Of a stretch of DNA of 8,555 bases, positions 6,441 to 8,555 are shown one piece after another. Below the pieces are notes generated by a model. The model searched no databases. It was not told the DNA's origin and saw only the letters and a program-made list of their open reading frames with translations. Position numbers and translations under genes: made by a program. The stretch covers positions 1 to 8,555 of the forward strand of contig JACIWP010000125.1 in the NCBI GenBank assembly GCA_014360855.1. The letters run 5' to 3'. How positions within the stretch are numbered: position 1 is the stretch's first letter; the number at the start of each line of letters is the position of its first letter. The DNA is from Anaerolineae bacterium (GTDB lineage Bacteria; Chloroflexota; Anaerolineae; JACIWP01).

Positions 6441-8555
6441 CAGCACTGCGGCGGGCAAACGGGCAGGCGAATCGCGAAACAGCTCCCCTCACCCAGCCGG
6501 CTCTCCACTCGAATGTAGCCGCCGGCGCCTTCTACGGCGCGCCGCACCAGCGTCAGGCCAAGGCCGAGGCCGGCATAACGCCGTTCCACCCGGTCGTCCG
6601 CTTGGTGGAACGGGTCGAACAGCCGCTCCAGCTCGGCCGGCGAGATGCCAATGCCGCGGTCACGGACCTGCACCTCCACCCAACCGCCGAACGCATCGCG
6701 CAGTACCTCCACCCGGATGGTCACCGGCTGGTCCGCCGGCGAGAACTTCACCGCATTATCCACCAGGTGCCACAGCACCCGCTGGAGCAGTTTGCTGTCA
6801 AAGACTACCTCTGGGACCGAGCGTTCTCCCTCCAGACAAAACGCAACCCGGCCGCCGTAGCGTCGTTGAATGAGCTGAATGACCATCTGGATGACACCCC
6901 ACACCTCAGTGCAGGAGAAGGGGGTCTGCGCTCCCCACATCGGGAGGGTGTTGTACATGTGAAGGTCATCCAACAGATTCTGCAGGTGCAGGGCCTGTTC
7001 GCGGGCGCTCTGCAGGCAGTGCTCCCATGTGGCCTGGGGGACGTCGCTGGTCATCAGCAGGTACTGGACGAAGCCAAGCACACCTGCAAGCGGTGTGCGC
7101 AGTTCATGGTGGAGGTTGTGCAGGGCCTCATAGCGCCAGCGTTCCAGGTACTGCTGGCGGGAGGCGTCGCGCCCGATCACCAGATAGCGCCGGCCGGCCT
7201 CCAGCGGGAAGACACGCACCATCAGATGCACCGGCCGCCCCGCCCCGGTGTCAACCTCCAGGATGAACGGCCCCCGGTCTCCCGCCCGAGCACGCGCCAG
7301 GATAATAGGGGCGAACGGGAAGGGGTCAGGGAGCTGGTCCTCTGGCGGAGAGGGGAAATATGCCGGCGCTGTCTCCCGCACATGCCTCATCCCCGGGGAG
7401 CGGCTGATGCGGGACAGCTCCCGGCCGGCGCGGTTGGCCAGCTCCACCTGTCCCTCCGCGTTGAGGATGAAGATGATCTCGGAAGTATGGTCCAATAAGG
7501 AGCGCAGGTAGAGGCTCTGCTGGCGGTAGCCTTCCAGCAGGCGCACCCGGTCGATGCCGGCGGCCATGTGGTCGGCGAACGCCGTGACAAGCTGGACGTC
7601 CTGTGCATCGAAGGCGGCCGCCGGCCGGCGGTACACAGTGAAAACCCCGAAGGCCCCGCTGTCCGTCCGCAGTGGCACGCACAGCGCGGAGCGGTAGGGG
7701 GATATGCGTGCGTTCTGCCGGCGGTACAGCCGCTCATCCGACGGGATATCGTGGATCAGGACCGGCTCATTGCGCAGGAGGGCTTTCCCGCTGATGCACA
7801 GCCCCACCGGCGCACAGCGTGGCTCCAGGGGCTGGGGCAAATTGCGCGAGGCACGGCATTCCAGCGTTTCACCGTCCGGTGACAGTATCTCCACCGCACA
7901 GGCATCGATGTCCAGCGCTTCCAGCGACAGGTCCAGCACCGCATCGTAGATGCTCTCCTCGCTTTGCTCCCAGGCGATGGCCGAGCCCAATCCCACAGCC
8001 ACGCGCCGCCATCTCTCTTCCATAGAGCGAACAGAGGCATACAGATCCGCGTTTTCCAGGGCGACCGCCGCCCAATCGCAGATTGCCCGGGCCAGTTCGA
8101 CGTCCTCTGGCCCGAATGTCCCTTTTGACTTGTCCAGACAGAGCAGGACGCCGATAACCTGTTCGCCGCGCTGGAGCGGAAGGGCAAGGATACTGTGCGG
8201 CGGTACACCGGTCAGCCAGCCGGCGATGTACGGGTCGTACCAGCCGGAGACAGTGGTATCGGGAATGCAGACCACTTCCCGCCGGCGCGCCACCCACTCC
8301 GACAGCGTGCCGGCCAGGGGGCGCGTCTGGCCGAGATAATCCGGCCGGTGGGGGCCCAAGATCTCCCGGATGGTCATGACGCCGGCGCCCAGGTCCACCG
8401 CGACGATGACGCCGCGCTCCGCGTGTAGGAATTCCACCGCGCACCCCAGCACGCGCTGTAGAATCTCGCCCATCTCGAGGCTGGCCGTAACTATCTGCCC
8501 GATCTGCACAACGGCCTTCAACTGTCGGAGATGACTGTCCAGCTCATGGTCCAAC
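6428..8555 (-). CDS. Soluble GAF-GAF-PAS sensor histidine kinase (5' end at or beyond the window edge)
   Basis: At least 708 residues, read leftward, with no transmembrane span, so a cytosolic sensor kinase. Numbering from the first codon in the window (TTG at 8554): GAF domain 1 at about 27-170, a short helical connector (170-197), GAF domain 2 at about 198-338, PAS at about 347-470 (LDHTSEIIFILNAEGQVELA), HisKA at about 475-540 with H-box HHELRTPLAG (phospho-acceptor H483), and HATPase_c at about 585-698 with N-box WHLVDNAVKF (N600), G1 DRGIG (632-636), F-box LFDPFHQADD and G2 GLGLG (662-666). All catalytic motifs are intact. The first N-box Asn is His, a tolerated variation. I see no phytochrome-type Cys or obvious haem signature in the GAF domains, so the signal is unknown. 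There is no receiver domain or response regulator in view. The TTG at 8554 is not a trustworthy start, and the next in-frame Met is residue 28, inside GAF1, so the gene probably begins beyond the edge. Confidence 0.9.
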   Translation of the reverse strand, partial: LDHELDSHLRQLKAVVQIGQIVTASLEMGEILQRVLGCAVEFLHAERGVIVAVDLGAGVMTIREILGPHRPDYLGQTRPLAGTLSEWVARRREVVCIPDTTVSGWYDPYIAGWLTGVPPHSILALPLQRGEQVIGVLLCLDKSKGTFGPEDVELARAICDWAAVALENADLYASVRSMEERWRRVAVGLGSAIAWEQSEESIYDAVLDLSLEALDIDACAVEILSPDGETLECRASRNLPQPLEPRCAPVGLCISGKALLRNEPVLIHDIPSDERLYRRQNARISPYRSALCVPLRTDSGAFGVFTVYRRPAAAFDAQDVQLVTAFADHMAAGIDRVRLLEGYRQQSLYLRSLLDHTSEIIFILNAEGQVELANRAGRELSRISRSPGMRHVRETAPAYFPSPPEDQLPDPFPFAPIILARARAGDRGPFILEVDTGAGRPVHLMVRVFPLEAGRRYLVIGRDASRQQYLERWRYEALHNLHHELRTPLAGVLGFVQYLLMTSDVPQATWEHCLQSAREQALHLQNLLDDLHMYNTLPMWGAQTPFSCTEVWGVIQMVIQLIQRRYGGRVAFCLEGERSVPEVVFDSKLLQRVLWHLVDNAVKFSPADQPVTIRVEVLRDAFGGWVEVQVRDRGIGISPAELERLFDPFHQADDRVERRYAGLGLGLTLVRRAVEGAGGYIRVESRLGEGSCFAIRLPVCPPQCCQSK

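Larger units (their letters stand above)
1..8555. repeat. Highly iterated palindrome GCCGGC dispersed through the window
   Basis: The 6-base palindrome GCCGGC occurs about 60 times by hand count, roughly once per 140 bases. Examples are 28-33, 3752-3757 with 3756-3761 (overlapping), 4264-4269, 4272-4277, 7189-7194 and 7193-7198. At about 62% GC the chance expectation is about 7-8. Copies occur in every gene, in both coding directions, in different codon phases and in the 4261-4299 spacer, so amino-acid or codon choice alone does not obviously explain them. Other GC-only palindromes such as GGCGCC and CGGCCG look much rarer. The pattern resembles HIP1 of cyanobacteria. Confidence 0.65.

Noticed and set aside
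6435..6480. Possible bidirectional terminator between the permease and the kinase
   Set aside because: The GGGCAAACGGGCA segment near 6452-6465 is a direct rather than inverted repeat, and there is no T-tract on either strand.
6602..7498. A 298-codon open frame on the + strand opposite the histidine kinase
   Set aside because: The - strand carries intact H, N, G1, F and G2 boxes over the same stretch. The + frame shows no domain and sits inside the kinase ATPase and PAS regions.

Overview
The window is a compact, gene-dense, GC-rich bacterial segment (roughly 60% GC or more by eye). Six genes lie on the + strand in one tight head-to-tail array, and one gene, cut by the right edge, lies on the - strand and converges on them. 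There is no gap larger than about 40 bases between genes, and I see no tRNA, rRNA, CRISPR array, insertion sequence or phage gene. The protein types, the style of the PII-like/CBS and multi-GAF proteins, and the density of the hexamer GCCGGC suggest an environmental, possibly thermophilic bacterium. Chloroflexota (Anaerolineae-like) is my best guess, but this is an inference from style and not a proven placement.

Left part (about 1-2673): three translation-related genes. They are a TtuA/Ncs6-type tRNA thiolation enzyme with two zinc ribbons and a three-cysteine iron-sulfur site, a YhhQ/COG1738-type queuosine-precursor transporter, and the ribosome-maturation GTPase Era. Gaps of 12 and 14 bases and a good ribosome binding site before each downstream ATG suggest co-transcription.

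Middle part (2702-6440): a soluble sulfatase-fold enzyme with Thr where sulfatases carry the formylglycine Cys/Ser. Next comes a PII-like domain fused to a pair of CBS domains, whose stop codon overlaps (ATGA) the start of an ArsB/NhaD/OCA2-type ion permease. The PII-CBS/permease pair is the most interesting unit in the window. It looks like a nucleotide-sensing regulator translationally coupled to the membrane transporter it may control.

Right part (6428-8555, - strand): a soluble GAF-GAF-PAS-HisKA-HATPase sensor histidine kinase with its active-site motifs intact. Its 3' end overlaps the permease 3' end by 13 bases, and its start is at or beyond the window edge. No response regulator is visible.

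A window-wide feature is the hexamer palindrome GCCGGC. A hand count gives about 60 copies, against about 7-8 expected from base composition, spread over all genes and both coding directions like the HIP1 element of cyanobacteria. Two copies after the fourth gene form a perfect hairpin just ahead of the PII-CBS ribosome binding site.
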